From positions 1,699,501-1,763,500 of the forward strand of contig CP133187.1 of assembly GCA_030913685.1 (NCBI GenBank): a stretch of 64,000 bases of DNA. The letters run 5' to 3'. The translations under genes were made by a program, and so were the position numbers. The DNA comes from Oscillospiraceae bacterium MB24-C1 (GTDB lineage Bacteria > Bacillota > Clostridia > Oscillospirales > Ruminococcaceae). Positions 62,829-64,000 of this stretch are shown piece by piece; position 1 is the first letter of the stretch; each line of letters begins with the position of its first letter. The notes beneath the pieces are model-generated. The model did not search any database and was not told the origin of the DNA. It saw only the letters and a list, made by a program, of their open reading frames with translations.

Positions 62829-63476
62829 TTATTGTTCGATTTGCGGTGGAACAACGACTTTGTCAAGATAATCCGTCACCGCATTAACGTCAAGCTTATC
62901 GACTTTTCCGTTAGCCCGCATTTTTCTGTTTTTAACCCATGAACCTAACTGCTCAAGCACAATGCAGCCGGAATCGCGTCCTAAATATAGCTCCGGCAAG
63001 GCGAACGGGTCCGCAAATATCGTCAGTGCATCAATCGAAACACCATAAATGCCCCCCTGAGACAATCCTTTTCGCATTGGTTCAAAACATTGCTGCAAAA
63101 CCCGAATAGGGTTCTCTATACGCACATTCTTGGTTTTATTGTCTTCCACTTTCCAAGTTTCGTCCTCAGAGGAACCATATACACGAATACCCCAACCAAT
63201 CGAGCGCACAGCGACCATACCCGCTGCATCAACCAACAAATGGTCAAAATGAATCTGTTGACCTGCAAAATCGAAGGTAACGTCATGATAAACTTTACCA
63301 TCCTTGACCTTTAACTTTTTCTTTACGCGCTTCAGAGCTGATGCGTCATTGCGCCGTTTCGTAATGGCTTTAGTTACGAAATATAATAAAGCGAAGCATG
63401 AAAACGCCATTAAAAAGAAATAGGTATAGTCCTGCCAAGTATGAAGCTTCCATGCCTGAAAGTTTTCAAAAAACAT
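62829..63476 (-). CDS. Membrane-anchored NERD-domain protein
   Basis: 215 residues. A transmembrane segment (about residues 16-38, YTYFFLMAFSCFALLYFVTK) precedes a soluble NERD (nuclease-related) domain: HFDHLLVDAAGMVAVRSIGW, then the KVEDNKTKNVRIENPIRVLQ region. The family is related to restriction-like nucleases, but some catalytic residues may be lost; activity is unproven. The ATG follows AAAGGACACG. It lies alone between two terminators. Confidence 0.7.
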   Translation of the reverse strand: MFFENFQAWKLHTWQDYTYFFLMAFSCFALLYFVTKAITKRRNDASALKRVKKKLKVKDGKVYHDVTFDFAGQQIHFDHLLVDAAGMVAVRSIGWGIRVYGSSEDETWKVEDNKTKNVRIENPIRVLQQCFEPMRKGLSQGGIYGVSIDALTIFADPFALPELYLGRDSGCIVLEQLGSWVKNRKMRANGKVDKLDVNAVTDYLDKVVVPPQIEQ

Positions 63477-63601
63477 AGGCGCGTGTCCTTTCTGCGGTTA
63501 TCTTCTCTTTTTAAAGAGAGGTAAAATTTGCGGTATTATTGGTCCTATAAAGGACGTAATAAATAGATGTCTGGTAATTAATGAGATCGACATTATTATA
63601 C

Positions 63602-64000
63602 TTAAATGCAGCTAAGTACACAAGCCAGTAACATCGGAAAGCCCTTTTTAAGGCTTTCAAGTTCAATATATTCTTCACGGGTGTGTGCGCCGTGCCCTTG
63701 ATATCCGCCAAAGCAAATAGCAGGAATCCCCATCGAAAAGGGGATATTACAATCGGTTGAAGATGGCAAAAACTCCGGCGTCGTACCACAGTATTCCGCC
63801 AATAGTCCCGTAAGCTTATCCTCCAGCTTCTTTTGGCGGACGGGGTCTACATCGCCCATGCAGGGGCGCAACCCGAGCACCTCTACATTGACCTCTGCAA
63901 CCATCCTTCTGGTCGCCTCAACAGCACCATCAAAAATACGCTGCATGCCTTCCATATTTTCGCCAACATCGGATCGGTATTCAAACAGCATCTCTGCCTG
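63602..64000 (-). CDS. C-terminal part of an M20-type peptidase/deacylase
   Basis: The visible 132 residues run from the window edge (QAEMLFEYRSDVGENMEGMQ) to the stop. SSTDCNIPFSMGIPAICFGG and GAHTREEYIELESLKKGFPM, with a histidine in GHGAHTREEY, match the C-terminal metal-binding half of M20 peptidases (dipeptidase/ArgE/DapE-like). Substrate unknown. The N-terminal half lies beyond the window. Confidence 0.75.
   Translation of the reverse strand, partial: QAEMLFEYRSDVGENMEGMQRIFDGAVEATRRMVAEVNVEVLGLRPCMGDVDPVRQKKLEDKLTGLLAEYCGTTPEFLPSSTDCNIPFSMGIPAICFGGYQGHGAHTREEYIELESLKKGFPMLLACVLSCI

Noticed and set aside
63511-63789. 92-residue minus frame between the NERD and M20 genes
   Set aside because: Overlaps the M20 coding end in a different frame and has no start signal.

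Overview
The window reads as chromosomal DNA of an anaerobic, Gram-positive Clostridia bacterium, most likely Oscillospirales/Ruminococcaceae-like. This is inference from content: two T-box leaders, an L10 leader, ECF vitamin S components (QueT, PanT), type III pantothenate kinase, a biotin-dependent oxaloacetate decarboxylase set, GTP-type PEP carboxykinase, a mid-GC genome with GGAGG ribosome-binding sites, TTG and GTG starts, and consensus sigma-A promoters. No IS element or CRISPR array was seen.

Layout. 1-4.5 kb: ddl, a DUF1934 gene and argS, then a QueT queuosine-precursor transporter gene behind a structured leader. 4.6-11.7 kb (minus): an unusual three-gene operon with a 1607-residue HD / helical-repeat / nucleotidyltransferase / GNAT-like / phosphoribosyltransferase-like fusion protein, an LDH/MDH-like Rossmann protein and a flavodoxin-fold protein. 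This is the best candidate for an undescribed system. 12-13.7 kb (minus): coaX and panT, separated by a leader closed by a perfect 10-bp stem. 13.8-19.1 kb (plus): parA, parB, serS, an acyl-ACP thioesterase and guaB. 19.2-19.6 kb: tspO.

19.7-27.7 kb (minus): only the distal end of a contractile-tail phage programme (baseplate, tail fibres, a Kelch-type propeller, Ig-like proteins, two holins, GH25 lysozyme). There is no integrase, terminase, capsid or tape-measure gene, and tRNA-Glu and tRNA-Met lie beyond it. 28.3-32.9 kb: a DUF1638 gene, hflX with a structured leader, and an oxaloacetate decarboxylase operon without a visible beta subunit. 32.9-36.5 kb (minus): hisS-aspS under a T-box. 36.5-44.2 kb (minus): envelope, shape and division genes (mgsA, a MinD-like gene, PBP2, mreD, mreC, mreB, maf, DUF4321, dut, zapA). 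44.5-48.1 kb (minus): rpmG-secE-nusG-rplK-rplA and rplJ-rplL, with no rpoB following.

48.5-59.3 kb: a DegT-type aminotransferase, dus, polA-rimI-tsaD, pckG plus a tiny membrane ORF, and typA. 59.3-62.6 kb: a Trp-type T-box, a short Arg/Trp-rich leader ORF and a trpXYZ-like ABC transporter. 62.8-64 kb: a NERD-domain membrane protein and the C-terminal end of an M20-type peptidase.

Most genes are housekeeping: aminoacyl-tRNA supply, ribosome assembly, cell shape, CoA and purine synthesis, and the PEP/oxaloacetate node. The features most worth follow-up are the fusion-protein operon, the leader RNAs (queT, panT, hflX, trpXYZ) and the truncated tail/lysis module.
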